Source: Pseudomonadota bacterium
GTDB lineage: Bacteria; Pseudomonadota; Gammaproteobacteria; Pseudomonadales; Pseudohongiellaceae
Direction: 5' to 3'
DNA length: 64,000 bases
Assembly (NCBI GenBank): GCA_027621405.1
Contig: JAQCBT010000002.1
Location: 124,001 to 188,000, forward strand
The position numbers and the translations under genes were made by a program. Shown in pieces: positions 1 to 8,502 of this stretch (within the stretch, counting starts at the first letter, position 1; every line of letters starts with the position of its first letter). The notes beneath the pieces are model-generated. The model worked only from the letters and a program-made list of their open reading frames with translations, searched no databases and was not told the origin of the DNA.

Positions 1-531
1 GATGAATACCCACGCGGCACCGAGATAATAGATTTCACTATCCTGGAAAAACTCTATTCCAAAAAACGCAGGTCCGTAGGTGCGGTCGGCATTGACGCCT
101 GCTTCGCCTCCAAAGAAGCTGACAAAGATAAGCGAAGACGCGGCCACCAGTTCCCCGATACCGAGGGAGATCATGGCGAAGACAGTGCCTGCCTTGTGTG
201 TAGAGAAGCTGCCGATGAATACTGCGGCCAGTAAGCCTATCAGACCACCAATCAAGGGAATGTAGATGATCGAGAAATAGACGGTTTCGTATTCGATCAT
301 CACCAGTGTATGCACGGCCATGAATCCGCCCAGACCGAAATACACCGCATGCCCAAACGACAGCATGCCGCCTTGGCCCAGCAGCATGTTGTAGCTGAGG
401 GCGAAGATGATGGCGATAGCCATCTGGTTGAAAATCGTAATGGCCAGTATGGAATCGAAGAGCAGGGGAAGTCCCAGCAATACTCCCAGGTAGGCAAGCC
501 AGATAGCAGACTTTTTTGCCAGGGTCTTCAT
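1..531 (-). CDS. livM: Branched-chain amino acid-type ABC transporter permease LivM (3' part cut by window edge)
   Basis: Inner-membrane permease of a Liv/HAAT-type ABC importer, paired with LivH. The first 177 codons are present and stay open to position 1. Reading from 531, the product begins MKTLAKKSAIWLAYLGVLLG and carries hydrophobic helices and the family motif SYNMLLGQGGMLSFGHA. The start is fixed by a 4-base ATGA overlap with the livH stop, which implies translational coupling. The C-terminal half and any livG/livF ATPase genes lie outside the window. The substrate cannot be read from the permease; branched-chain amino acids, amides and urea are all known for the family. Confidence 0.93.
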   Translation of the reverse strand, partial: MKTLAKKSAIWLAYLGVLLGLPLLFDSILAITIFNQMAIAIIFALSYNMLLGQGGMLSFGHAVYFGLGGFMAVHTLVMIEYETVYFSIIYIPLIGGLIGLLAAVFIGSFSTHKAGTVFAMISLGIGELVAASSLIFVSFFGGEAGVNADRTYGPAFFGIEFFQDSEIYYLGAAWVFI

Positions 532-1478
532 TGCTCTCGCTTACCTGCGATACCCGTGGGGCGGAATATCAACACCAGCACCAACAACAGGAAGGGGAGT
601 ATGGGTGCAATCTGGGGCAGGGTCAGGGTCCACAGGTCGGTGAGCGGATGATCGCGAGAAAATTCGAGACCCACAAGATTCAGTAAGTCTGGCATGCCAA
701 CATTGGATGCGATGGCATAGCTCTGCAGCAGGCCGATCAGCAAGGATGCAATGAAGGCACCACCCAGGGAGCCCAGGCCCCCGATGACGACGATGACAAA
801 CACGATGCTGCCCAACACTACGGCCATGCCAGGGAAGGTAGTCAGCACAGGCCCCGCGATAACTCCAGCCACACCTGCGAGTGCCGTTCCCACACCGAAC
901 ACGCCCATGAAGATAAACGGAACATTGTGACCCAGGTTGGCCACAGTATGTGGATGGGTGATGGCAGCCTGAATAATAATGCCTATACGGCTGCGGGTAA
1001 GCACATAGTAGAGGCCGATAAAGATGCCAACGGATATGGCGATCATGAATCCGCGATAGGCGGAGAACTCCTGGCCGAATAGTGTGAAGAGTGGGAAGTC
1101 CAGGATGTCGGGTGATTGGTAGTTCTTGGTGTCCGGCCCCCAGAAGAACTGCACCGCTTCTTCTATGAGGAATGCCAGTCCAAAGGTGAATACCAGTTCA
1201 GCCACGTGACCATGGGCATGCACTCTTCTCAGGGCAAAGCGTTCTACTACAGCGCCCAGTATGCCTACGATCAGGGGAGCGAAGATCAGGCCCATCCAGA
1301 AGCCAAGGTGCAGGGAGATGGAATAGGCGAAATAGGCGCCCAGCATGTAGAAACTGGCGTGGGCAAAATTGAGTACCCCCATCATGCTGAAGATGAGAGT
1401 GAGCCCGCTGGCCAGCATGAATAGAAGTAGCCCCGTGACGAGGCCATTCAGAGTAGAAAAAATGAAGACTTCCAGCAT
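528..1478 (-). CDS. livH: Branched-chain amino acid-type ABC transporter permease LivH
   Basis: Inner-membrane permease of the Liv/HAAT family, 316 aa, the normal family length. It is hydrophobic throughout, with about eight predicted helices. Family signatures are visible: GLTLIFSMMGVLNFAHASFY near residues 25-45, and VIGGLGSLGGAFIASLLIGL in the C-terminal third, the cytoplasmic loop that contacts the ATPase. It lies 52 bases after the binding-protein gene and overlaps livM by four bases, so the three are one transcription unit. No ATPase is visible; it would be expected past the left edge. Confidence 0.95.
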   Translation of the reverse strand: MLEVFIFSTLNGLVTGLLLFMLASGLTLIFSMMGVLNFAHASFYMLGAYFAYSISLHLGFWMGLIFAPLIVGILGAVVERFALRRVHAHGHVAELVFTFGLAFLIEEAVQFFWGPDTKNYQSPDILDFPLFTLFGQEFSAYRGFMIAISVGIFIGLYYVLTRSRIGIIIQAAITHPHTVANLGHNVPFIFMGVFGVGTALAGVAGVIAGPVLTTFPGMAVVLGSIVFVIVVIGGLGSLGGAFIASLLIGLLQSYAIASNVGMPDLLNLVGLEFSRDHPLTDLWTLTLPQIAPILPFLLLVLVLIFRPTGIAGKREQ

Positions 1479-1530
1479 TAAGGGATCAGGGTTTCCTTAA
1501 ACAGAGATAATCTGGGGCGATGATTCTGTT

Positions 1531-2790
1531 TTAGCGTCGCGGGCGTTGCATGCGGCAGCTGTGATCCATGATGGTGTTTTCGGCGGGGACTGAATACTCA
1601 CGTAGCAGGCCGAATCCAGAGTTGTCTGCGTCCACCACGATGTTCTGGTCTGTGTGCACCGAGATATGCAGCGATTGGATTATCTGGTGATCTTCGCCGC
1701 GCATCCACAACTCCTCTCCGCTCATGTTGACGAAACGCATATCCTCCAGAGCCAGGGCAATATCGTAGGGATCGGTACTCTGGCTTTCTTCCATTGCCTT
1801 GACCAGCATCTGCAGCGCGTTGGTGATGCGGTGCTGGGTCATATCATTGTCAGGATTCAGGCGCTTGAACTTCTGAATGTATTCGAGGCGTTCCTGGGTC
1901 GGGATCGGATTGCCGGCGTCATTGTGGATCAGGCGTATCTTGTCTACACCATCGGCGCCCAGCGTTGCAGTGATGCCATCATAGGCGGCATAGAAAGTAT
2001 AGATAGGGATTTCCAGTCCGCTGTCGATGATGGATCGAGCGAGGGACACCATGTCGGCTCCGAAATTGCCGGTGATAACAGCGTCTGCACCGGAAGACAC
2101 AATCTTGGTGACGTATGGCGTGAAATCCTTGACCTGCCCGATGGGGTGAAACTCGTTACCCACTATTTCGATATCGGGGCGCTTCTCCCTGAGTAGTTCG
2201 ATTGAAGTATCGGCTACAACCTGCCCAAAGGAATAGTCCTGACCGATTATGTACATCTTCTTGATGTCAGGATTCATGGCAATGTAATCCGTCAGCACAT
2301 TCAGCTTCATGATGGCATGGGCATCGAAACGGAAATGCCAGAAACTGCATTCTTCATTGGTGAGTATGGGATCCACGGCCGAGTAATTGATCTGCAGAAT
2401 TTCCTGACCGGGATTACGTCGATTGTGGCGAGTGATGGTCGAGTTCAGGGTATTGGCGACGGCAGAACTATTGCCCTGGAAAATGATGCGAATGTCCTCG
2501 CTGACGGCCCTGCGAAATTGAATCTGGGTTTCTGTTGGGCTCTGCTTGTTGTCCAGCGGAACAATCTCGATCATGCGCCCGCCGAGGATTCCGCCCCTGG
2601 AGTTAAAGAGTTCCTCAGCAGCGTATTGCAGTTGCTTGAGGCCGCTGTTGCCAACCGAGGCAAAGGTGCCAGACAGCGGATCCATGAAGGCGATGCGGAT
2701 GGGTTCCTGGGCACTTGCGAGAGAAGAGCCCTGAATCAACAGGCTCACGAGAAGTAATTTGAGGCTGGTGTTGCTGAATAATCTCATCAT
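1531..2790 (-). CDS. Periplasmic substrate-binding protein of a Liv-type ABC transporter
   Basis: Type I periplasmic binding protein (Peripla_BP_6/LivK-like) of 419 aa that should deliver substrate to the LivH/LivM permeases. Residues 1-27 form a Sec signal peptide ending near SLASAQ; the mature protein opens with IRIAFMDPLSGTFASVGNSG, the usual first strand of the fold. The start is the first of two consecutive ATG codons. The family also serves urea, amides and aromatic acids, so the ligand is open. It is preceded by a 267-base gap after the thiolase gene, where I see no clear terminator. An A-rich stretch just before the start lacks a strong Shine-Dalgarno sequence. Confidence 0.9.
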   Translation of the reverse strand: MMRLFSNTSLKLLLVSLLIQGSSLASAQEPIRIAFMDPLSGTFASVGNSGLKQLQYAAEELFNSRGGILGGRMIEIVPLDNKQSPTETQIQFRRAVSEDIRIIFQGNSSAVANTLNSTITRHNRRNPGQEILQINYSAVDPILTNEECSFWHFRFDAHAIMKLNVLTDYIAMNPDIKKMYIIGQDYSFGQVVADTSIELLREKRPDIEIVGNEFHPIGQVKDFTPYVTKIVSSGADAVITGNFGADMVSLARSIIDSGLEIPIYTFYAAYDGITATLGADGVDKIRLIHNDAGNPIPTQERLEYIQKFKRLNPDNDMTQHRITNALQMLVKAMEESQSTDPYDIALALEDMRFVNMSGEELWMRGEDHQIIQSLHISVHTDQNIVVDADNSGFGLLREYSVPAENTIMDHSCRMQRPRR

Positions 2791-3057
2791 GCGTCTATTC
2801 TTCTGTTTTTAGTTCGAAGGCCTGAATTCAATCATGCAGCGAAATGGTATTACTTGCTCTGCACGTCGGCAAATGGCCCGAAAACAGGGGCCTGCGGCAA
2901 GATTGCCAGCACCGGGGTATCGACATTAACCTAGCCGACAGGGTGAATCAATGGCGCTGGTCGCCTCGTCTTCCACGCCTGTCGTTGAATCAGGGAAGGC
3001 GCCGTAATATTGCATCCCGGCGCCAGGAGCCTTTATTCCGAAGAAAGCAGGCGACCC

Positions 3058-4242
3058 CTAGTAGACTTCAAACAGGCCTGCTGCACCCATGCCGCCGCCG
3101 ACGCACATGGTGCACACAACATATTTGGCGCCGCGGCGCTTGCCCTCGATGAGGGCGTGCCCAACCATGCGCGCGCCGCTCATGCCATAGGGATGTCCGA
3201 TGGAGATAGCGCCACCATTCACGTTCAGCAATTCGTTGGGAATGCCCAGGATGTCCCGGCAATAGATAACCTGCACGGCGAAAGCCTCATTGAGTTCCCA
3301 AAGCCCGATATCGTCCATGCCCAGGTTAAATCGCTGTAGTAACTTGGGCACGGCTTTTACCGGGCCGATACCCATCTCATCAGGATCAACACCCGCCACG
3401 GCCATTCCACGATAGGCGCCCAGTGGTTGCAGTCCTTTCTTTTCTGCCAGGGTGCTGTCCATGAGGACGGATGCGGATGCGCCATCCGAGAGTTGACTGG
3501 CATTGCCCGCCGTAATCACGCCACCCTCGAAGACTGTCTTGAGTCCATTGAGCCCTTCCAGGGTAGTACTCGGACGATTGCCCTCATCCTTGTCCAGGGT
3601 GATGTCGTGCACACTCTGTTTTTTGGATTCCTTGTCCACGAAAATCATCTTCGAAGCCAGGGGAGCGATTTCATCATCGAAGGCACCCGTGAGTTGGGCT
3701 GCTGCAGTGCGCTGCTGACTCTGCAAGGCGTATTCGTCTTGTTGTTCGCGACTGATGTTGTATCGCCTGGCAACTATCTCGGCGGTTTCCAGCATGGACA
3801 TGTAGGCGTGTTGGGAGCGGGAAGTAACAGCCTCGGAAACGGCGCGATAGGAATTGCGGTGCTCGTTCTGTACCAGGCTGATGGATTCGAGGCCGCCACC
3901 AACCACGATCGGCATATTGTCCTGCACGACCTGCTTGGCTGCGGTGCAGATCGCCATCATGCCCGAGGCGCACTGGCGATCCATGCTCATTCCCGACACA
4001 CTGCTGGGCAGACCTGCGGCCACGCCGGCGGTGCGCCCGATGTTGTAACCGGAGCTTCCCTGTTGCATGGCGCAGCCCATGACTACATCGTCGACCTCCG
4101 CCGGATCTATGCCAGCGCGCCGCACCGCCTCAGCGATTACGTGGCCGCCCAGGGTCGGCGCATCCGTGTCATTGAAGGCTCCGCGGTAGGCTCGGCCTAT
4201 AGGTGTACGAGCGGTGGAAACGATTACGGCTTCTTTGGTCAT
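3058..4242 (-). CDS. Thiolase (acetyl-CoA C-acyltransferase family)
   Basis: Thiolase of 394 aa that makes or thiolytically cleaves a beta-ketoacyl-CoA in the cytoplasm. The catalytic set is complete: nucleophile Cys91 in DRQCASGMM, His350 in GHPYGMSG and Cys380 in CVGGGMG; NEAFAVQ is also present. A ribosome site GGAGAAG sits just upstream of the ATG. The gene starts 13 bases after the UGSC selenoprotein stop, so the two are almost certainly cotranscribed. Sequence alone does not separate a degradative FadA-type enzyme from a biosynthetic AtoB/PhaA type; the neighbouring importer favours catabolism (inference). Confidence 0.92.
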   Translation of the reverse strand: MTKEAVIVSTARTPIGRAYRGAFNDTDAPTLGGHVIAEAVRRAGIDPAEVDDVVMGCAMQQGSSGYNIGRTAGVAAGLPSSVSGMSMDRQCASGMMAICTAAKQVVQDNMPIVVGGGLESISLVQNEHRNSYRAVSEAVTSRSQHAYMSMLETAEIVARRYNISREQQDEYALQSQQRTAAAQLTGAFDDEIAPLASKMIFVDKESKKQSVHDITLDKDEGNRPSTTLEGLNGLKTVFEGGVITAGNASQLSDGASASVLMDSTLAEKKGLQPLGAYRGMAVAGVDPDEMGIGPVKAVPKLLQRFNLGMDDIGLWELNEAFAVQVIYCRDILGIPNELLNVNGGAISIGHPYGMSGARMVGHALIEGKRRGAKYVVCTMCVGGGMGAAGLFEVY

Positions 4243-4255
4243 TTACTTCTCCAGT

Positions 4256-4780
4256 TTATTTCGATTTCGCCACCAGGGAGACGATCGACTCGATGGCGGT
4301 TCGGGCCAGTTCTGCCATTTCAGCATCGCTACGATCCTGAATGGGGTGGGGCACAAAGACGCTCGCCGGCTTGATGCCCAGCGAATTGCCCTGAGCCTCG
4401 GCGGCTTCTATGAATTCCGTAGAGGCGACAAATCCTGAGGGTAGTCCGCGACTCTCGAGGTCCATGATGTCATGCAAACTGCACGAGGTACATGAGCCTC
4501 AGTCGGCCAGTCCTTCAATGACAGCGTCACACTCGACGCTAATCCTCTGATTGAGTTCCCGCGGCGCGACTCGGGCGAAGGTCGGCTTGCAATAGCGATT
4601 CACCGTGGCGCCGAGTTCCAGCAATTGTCTCTCTACCTCGTCGAGAAACTCTTTGCCCCTGGGCTTGGAAATGTCCAGCAGGCCGATGGTCGCTCCAGCC
4701 AACTGTTCGAGGCGTGGCAGGAGTTGCCTTTCCGCCGGGTTCAGTTCGCTGGTGGGATCCAGCATGGTGAGATTACTCAT
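4256..4780 (-). CDS. UGSC-family selenoprotein (UGA codon 94 read as selenocysteine)
   Basis: One 174-aa gene that ordinary ORF calling splits at an in-frame TGA (4499-4501). Upstream residues 1-93 end in CDAVIEGLAD; the codons after TGA read GSCTSCSLHDIMDLE, and the frame stays open to 4256. Cysteine homologues of this family have C-G-S-C-T-S at the same place, so TGA at the first position is the family's known selenocysteine site. A ribosome site GGAG precedes the ATG at 4780; the downstream half has no ribosome site of its own. The N-terminal part has the family pattern GLLDISKPRG. selA, selB and selC are all in this window. The biochemical role of the family is unknown; a redox role for Sec-x-x-Cys is inferred. 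Confidence 0.93.
4457..4501 (-). promoter_or_regulatory. Candidate bacterial SECIS hairpin of the UGSC selenoprotein
   Basis: The mRNA directly after the UGA can fold. The outer stem pairs 4500-4497 (GAGG) with 4460-4457 (CCUC) and 4494-4491 (CAUG) with 4466-4463 (CAUG). An internal loop follows, then an apical stem of 4484-4480 (GUGCA) with 4476-4472 (UGCAU). The apical loop is G-U-U at 4479-4477, so a guanosine heads the loop 19 bases after UGA. That is inside the range described for SelB-binding bacterial SECIS elements. Folding was done by eye. Confidence 0.6.
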
Positions 4781-4820
4781 ATCAATCTCCGATTTAAGGA
4801 ATTAACAAAATTGCGCTTCA

Positions 4821-6296
4821 TCAGATTTTCTGTGATACCAGTTGGCTGCCTTTGTCGCCAGAGGCAACCCAGCCACTGATAATGGCCGAGAACATGCCGG
4901 CGGTGCCGCCAGCGGTAACGATATGCAGGCCATCATCCCGAAACTTGTTCAGCAGTTTGTCCTTGAATTTCTCGGGCATACCTTCTGTCATGCCGCCGAC
5001 TCCACTCATCAATTCGGTGCCAGGTGTCATTAGATGATCGTAGAGAGCCTGGCGCAGGCGTTCCTTGTCCCAGCCACCCTCTCTGAATACTCGCCTGTGC
5101 TCGGGGCAAACGACGAGAATAGCATCCGCCATGCCGTACTTCTTTACATGGGCTACCGAGCGCAAGCTGGCTGCCATGCTCAGGGCCAGGGATTCCGGTT
5201 CCCGGGAGAGTTGATCCAGCACCGGCTGAACGCCGTCTCCTGCGAACAGGCTAACAACCGAGTCTGCTCTTCGGAAGCCCCGGTCCATGGCCAGGCTGGG
5301 CCACTCTGGATCAGATTCATCCTCCGCGAAACAGAACGTGTATTTACCCGGATTCCCCAGGGTCGCACGGTCGATGCCTCCCGGCTTGCCGCCACCGACA
5401 TTGCGAATCAATAGCTGCAGTGCGCGCCCGATAGTGGCATTGGCGCGGTTACCCTGGCCCAGGGCGTTGCCGCCTGAATTCATGCCGATGCGTTTGACAA
5501 TCGGGCCATTAACGATGACTACCGGGGAAGAGAAGTAGGTGGTACACAGTAGGCCGTGCATGCAGAACTCGTCCTTGAGGGCAGCCTCTACCACAGCGAG
5601 CACCGTAGGAAAGTAGTCGGGCTTACAGCCTGCGAGCACGGCGTTTATGGCGACTTTCTCGACGCTGCATTCGGCATAATCTGGCGGCACCCGCCCCACT
5701 ATTTCTGAGGCAGCCCGATCGCTGGCGGCCAGCATGCGCAGCACCCGGACCGGTGTTGGAGGGACAACCGGTAAACCATCTGTCCAGCCGCGTTCATAGC
5801 AGGCTTCCATTTCGTCTTCGGCATCGGCCAGGTCAATGCGCCGCGCCGAGAGGGCTTCACTGGCAAATCGGGCGGCGAGTATTTCCTGCATGCCGGGATC
5901 TTCCGTCATGGAACCACAGCCCGGCTTGAAGGCAACAAGTTCTGCACCGAGGTCTTCGATCCCGGAAAATTCGCGCCACTGCTCTCGGTCCCATCCTACG
6001 ATCCGCCCGGACTCTTCCTTGCCATCCCTGCGTATGAGGGTGGGAACTATTTCGATCTTGTTGTGGAAGGAGTATTCGAGGCTGGAGTCGTCAGAGCTGT
6101 TAATGTCATCAAGGCTTTCCAGGAAGTCTGGATCATCCTGGACATAGACTTGCAGGTCCACTCGTCGGGCTAATTGCTGGATAACCGGCAGGATCAACTC
6201 GCAGGTGGGGCAGGCTTTCTTGACTACCAGGGAATAGGACTGGGTGCTGTCAGAATTCAAGAGCTTAGTAGATGAATCCCAGCGTGCAGATGCCAA
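4821..6296 (-). CDS. Large thioredoxin-like protein, putative partner of the UGSC selenoprotein
   Basis: Protein of up to 491 aa with no firm family name from me. The N-terminus looks like a thioredoxin/glutaredoxin fold with a CPTC active site (residues 29-32 of the long form) after YSLVVKKA. The rest is a conserved-looking domain with DGLPVVPPTP, ECSVEKVAINAVLAGCKPDY and NSGGNALGQGNRANATIGRA, plus several further cysteines. The listed start is TTG at 6296 and overlaps the upstream gene by 32 bases; a TTG at 6260, just past that gene's stop, is an alternative. It ends 40 bases before the selenoprotein gene. A role in reducing or working with the UGSC selenoprotein is inferred from position and the CxxC motif. 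Confidence 0.8.
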   Translation of the reverse strand: MASARWDSSTKLLNSDSTQSYSLVVKKACPTCELILPVIQQLARRVDLQVYVQDDPDFLESLDDINSSDDSSLEYSFHNKIEIVPTLIRRDGKEESGRIVGWDREQWREFSGIEDLGAELVAFKPGCGSMTEDPGMQEILAARFASEALSARRIDLADAEDEMEACYERGWTDGLPVVPPTPVRVLRMLAASDRAASEIVGRVPPDYAECSVEKVAINAVLAGCKPDYFPTVLAVVEAALKDEFCMHGLLCTTYFSSPVVIVNGPIVKRIGMNSGGNALGQGNRANATIGRALQLLIRNVGGGKPGGIDRATLGNPGKYTFCFAEDESDPEWPSLAMDRGFRRADSVVSLFAGDGVQPVLDQLSREPESLALSMAASLRSVAHVKKYGMADAILVVCPEHRRVFREGGWDKERLRQALYDHLMTPGTELMSGVGGMTEGMPEKFKDKLLNKFRDDGLHIVTAGGTAGMFSAIISGWVASGDKGSQLVSQKI

Positions 6297-6609
6297 CCAG
6301 GATATTAATAATCATGAAGATTGAAGAAGTGCGTGAGACGACTTTCCACAGCTGTGGACCGTTATACGCGGCGCGGATACCCACGACTAGAAGCAAGGTA
6401 TAAGCAAACATGACGGCCACGATAATCAGGAACGTGATCCAGTTTTCTTCATCCACCGCCTGACTGCCTGTGAAGAAGAATAATGAGGCTCCTATGAAGT
6501 AGAGTATCCAGTAAGTAACTGCGAGGCCGTATTCCCCGGCAAACAGTTTCGCCAGGAAGGAGCGGTCGTCACCCTCATGAATCTCGGTTGTAGTGTGTGT
6601 GTCTGTCAT
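6265..6609 (-). CDS. Small integral membrane protein, unknown function
   Basis: A 114-aa protein with a polar threonine-rich N-terminus (residues 1-25) and three likely membrane helices: about 30-48 (TYWILYFIGASLFFFTG), 58-77 (ITFLIIVAVMFAYTLLLVVG) and 94-113. No catalytic motif is visible. It is the first gene of the leftward selenoprotein/Liv series, and its 3' end overlaps the long form of the thioredoxin-like gene. The promoter for the operon should lie in 6610-6864, shared with the divergent BRCT gene; I could not fix it. Confidence 0.7.
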   Translation of the reverse strand: MTDTHTTTEIHEGDDRSFLAKLFAGEYGLAVTYWILYFIGASLFFFTGSQAVDEENWITFLIIVAVMFAYTLLLVVGIRAAYNGPQLWKVVSRTSSIFMIINILVGICTLGFIY

Positions 6610-6864
6610 CTTGGTTCCCTTGATACAGGGGAAGTTTACCCTACACCGTGCTTCAGTAGAACGGAGAAAATTCCTTTCGATCGCAGCTTATCTGAATCCC
6701 TTGTCCCGTTCAAATAGTGGGCCTACGGGGTGAATGCCGGGCTGTTTTCGGAGCGAGTTATTTGCGAACCAGTACCGCGTAAAGTTCACAGATTTCGACA
6801 GAATAGGTCGAAAGTCTTATTATGGCGCATCAACCTGGTTTATATATTTCGCGAGCCCTGAATC

Positions 6865-7758
6865 TTGCCACTTACCAAAGACATCGATAGCCAAACCCTC
6901 TCCCAGGCCTTCAGCTTCACAAGAGCCAAAGAGAAGGCACTGTACGGACTGAAAGGAATTCTTGCCGGCGTTGTCGCCGATGAACGGCTCAATGAGCGGG
7001 AACTGTTGTTTCTGGATGCCTGGCTACAGTCCCAGGAAGCTCTGAGGGATCATGAGGATGTGCTCGATATCCTGACCCTGGTGGGTGAGGTACTCAAGGA
7101 TGGAGAAATTACCAACGAAGAACTGGCCGATATGCAGGCACGCATCGAAGCTTTGGTAAAGGCTGGCAAAGATGAGCCAGTGGAAGGGCTCGGCCGTGCC
7201 GATGAACTGGTTGGATTCCTCACCGGCGTGGCCTCCGACGGAGTACTGAATGACCAGGAGGTTGCCGCCTTGTCCGATTGGCTGCATCGAAATGAGTCGA
7301 TTCGGGACAAATGGCCGGCGAGCGCGATTCTCTACCGCCTCAACGTCGTGTTGGAGGATGGAGTGATCACGGAAGAAGAACGCCAGGACTTGATGAAGAC
7401 TGTCGGGCAGATAACGGGAGCCAATCCCGAACCGTCCGATGCCGCTTATGAGGCCTCGACTGAAGTCTGGGAAGATGCCATTGATGAGCTAAAGATTGCA
7501 GGCTCTACCTTCTGCCTGTCAGGTGATTTTGTTAGCGGGGATCGCAACACCGTGGATACCAATCTGCGGCTGATGGGCGCAGAAACTTCCCCCAATATCA
7601 GCAAGGAAGTTGATTATCTGGTGATTGGTACCCTGGCCAGTCGTGACTGGCTGTACACCAGTCATGGACGAAAGATTGAGAAGGCGCTGCTGCTCAAGCG
7701 CAAGGGCGTCAATATCACCATCATTACCGAACGCACCCTGACGAAGTTTCTCGGTTAG
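6865..7758 (+). CDS. BRCT-domain protein with tandem TerB-like helical repeats
   Basis: A 297-aa cytoplasmic protein. Residues 20-100 and 105-175 look like two related acidic helical repeats: AGVVADERLNERELLFLDAWLQ is echoed by TGVASDGVLNDQEVAALSDWL, and LKDGEITNEEL by LEDGVITEEER, in the style of TerB/EF-hand-like folds. Residues 205-295 resemble a BRCT domain of the DNA-ligase LigA type (FCLSGDF..., KEVDYLVIG). The start is TTG at 6865, because an in-frame TGA lies two codons upstream and no ATG is suitably placed. A link to DNA repair or signalling is inferred from the BRCT domain only. Confidence 0.78.
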   Translation: MPLTKDIDSQTLSQAFSFTRAKEKALYGLKGILAGVVADERLNERELLFLDAWLQSQEALRDHEDVLDILTLVGEVLKDGEITNEELADMQARIEALVKAGKDEPVEGLGRADELVGFLTGVASDGVLNDQEVAALSDWLHRNESIRDKWPASAILYRLNVVLEDGVITEEERQDLMKTVGQITGANPEPSDAAYEASTEVWEDAIDELKIAGSTFCLSGDFVSGDRNTVDTNLRLMGAETSPNISKEVDYLVIGTLASRDWLYTSHGRKIEKALLLKRKGVNITIITERTLTKFLG

Positions 7759-7816
7759 ACTTCCTCACAATTCAAGCCACTGCACTTAGCCAGCTATTCT
7801 TGCCTGGGAGGGTTCC

Positions 7817-8272
7817 ATGTCCGCCGAATTGATTTTTTCTCTCTGCAACAGTTTGGTTTTGCCCGGCTGGCTGCTGCTGGTGATGGCACCGCGTTGGAAA
7901 TGGACCCTCGGCGTGATCTGTGCGGGGGTGATACCTTTTGCACTGGCGCTGGTTTATGCCTCGCTGATGTTAGTGCATCTCCCCAACTTGCCGGAGGGCG
8001 GAGGGATCGGCTCGCTGGACGCGGTGTTGCTGGCGTTTGGCAATCCCTATGTGCTCACCGCTGGCTGGATCCACTACCTGGCCTTCGACCTGTTCATCGG
8101 TAGCTGGGAGCTTCGTGATTCCCAGAATCAAGGGATACCCCATTGGCAGCTTGTGCCATGTCTGTTACTCACCTTCGCGTTCGGGCCAGTGGGTCTCGGC
8201 CTGTATTTCATCCTGCGTTCGTTCAGGACCCGGAAACTCGAGATCTATCCCCCGCTAACACCGCAAGCCTGA
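7817..8272 (+). CDS. ABA4-like (DUF4281) integral membrane protein
   Basis: A 151-aa protein with four predicted membrane helices. Motifs match the ABA4-like family: FGNPYVLTAGWIHYLAFDLF around residues 75-95, then GPVGLGLYFILR near 127-138. Plant ABA4 is needed for neoxanthin formation, whereas the bacterial homologues have no settled role. The ATG follows GGGAGGGTTCC. It lies 58 bases after the BRCT gene and could share its transcript. No carotenoid genes are in the window. Confidence 0.8.
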   Translation: MSAELIFSLCNSLVLPGWLLLVMAPRWKWTLGVICAGVIPFALALVYASLMLVHLPNLPEGGGIGSLDAVLLAFGNPYVLTAGWIHYLAFDLFIGSWELRDSQNQGIPHWQLVPCLLLTFAFGPVGLGLYFILRSFRTRKLEIYPPLTPQA

Positions 8273-8416
8273 ATCCCGAGCAGCAACTCGCAAAACCCGT
8301 TCCTCAATGAGCCCTGTCCAGCGCGGCCTGTCGGTGTGCCCCGGCAACCCCGATTACCGGTTTTGCCCACACTATTAGCGGGATAGCAGGTTTTACTTGT
8401 CTGGCTCCTTGGGCTG

Positions 8417-8435
8417 TGATATCAATTTGATATCA
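8417..8435. promoter_or_regulatory. Perfect 19-bp palindrome, likely operator for the SPFH/RHH pair
   Basis: TGATATCAA-T-TTGATATCA is an exact inverted repeat ending 67 bases before the SPFH start codon. The downstream operon encodes a ribbon-helix-helix protein, a class that binds such short palindromes, so autoregulation is a natural reading (inference). Confidence 0.55.
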
Positions 8436-8502
8436 TTTTGCTGTAAGTCATGGAAACCCTGAACCATGGTCTGGAAATCAGGGGCTGAAGAGGAGAAATT
8501 CT

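Noticed and set aside
300-651. Frames opposite or out of phase with livM/livH
   Set aside because: Shadows; the livM frame with its LivM motifs and ATGA overlap explains the sequence.
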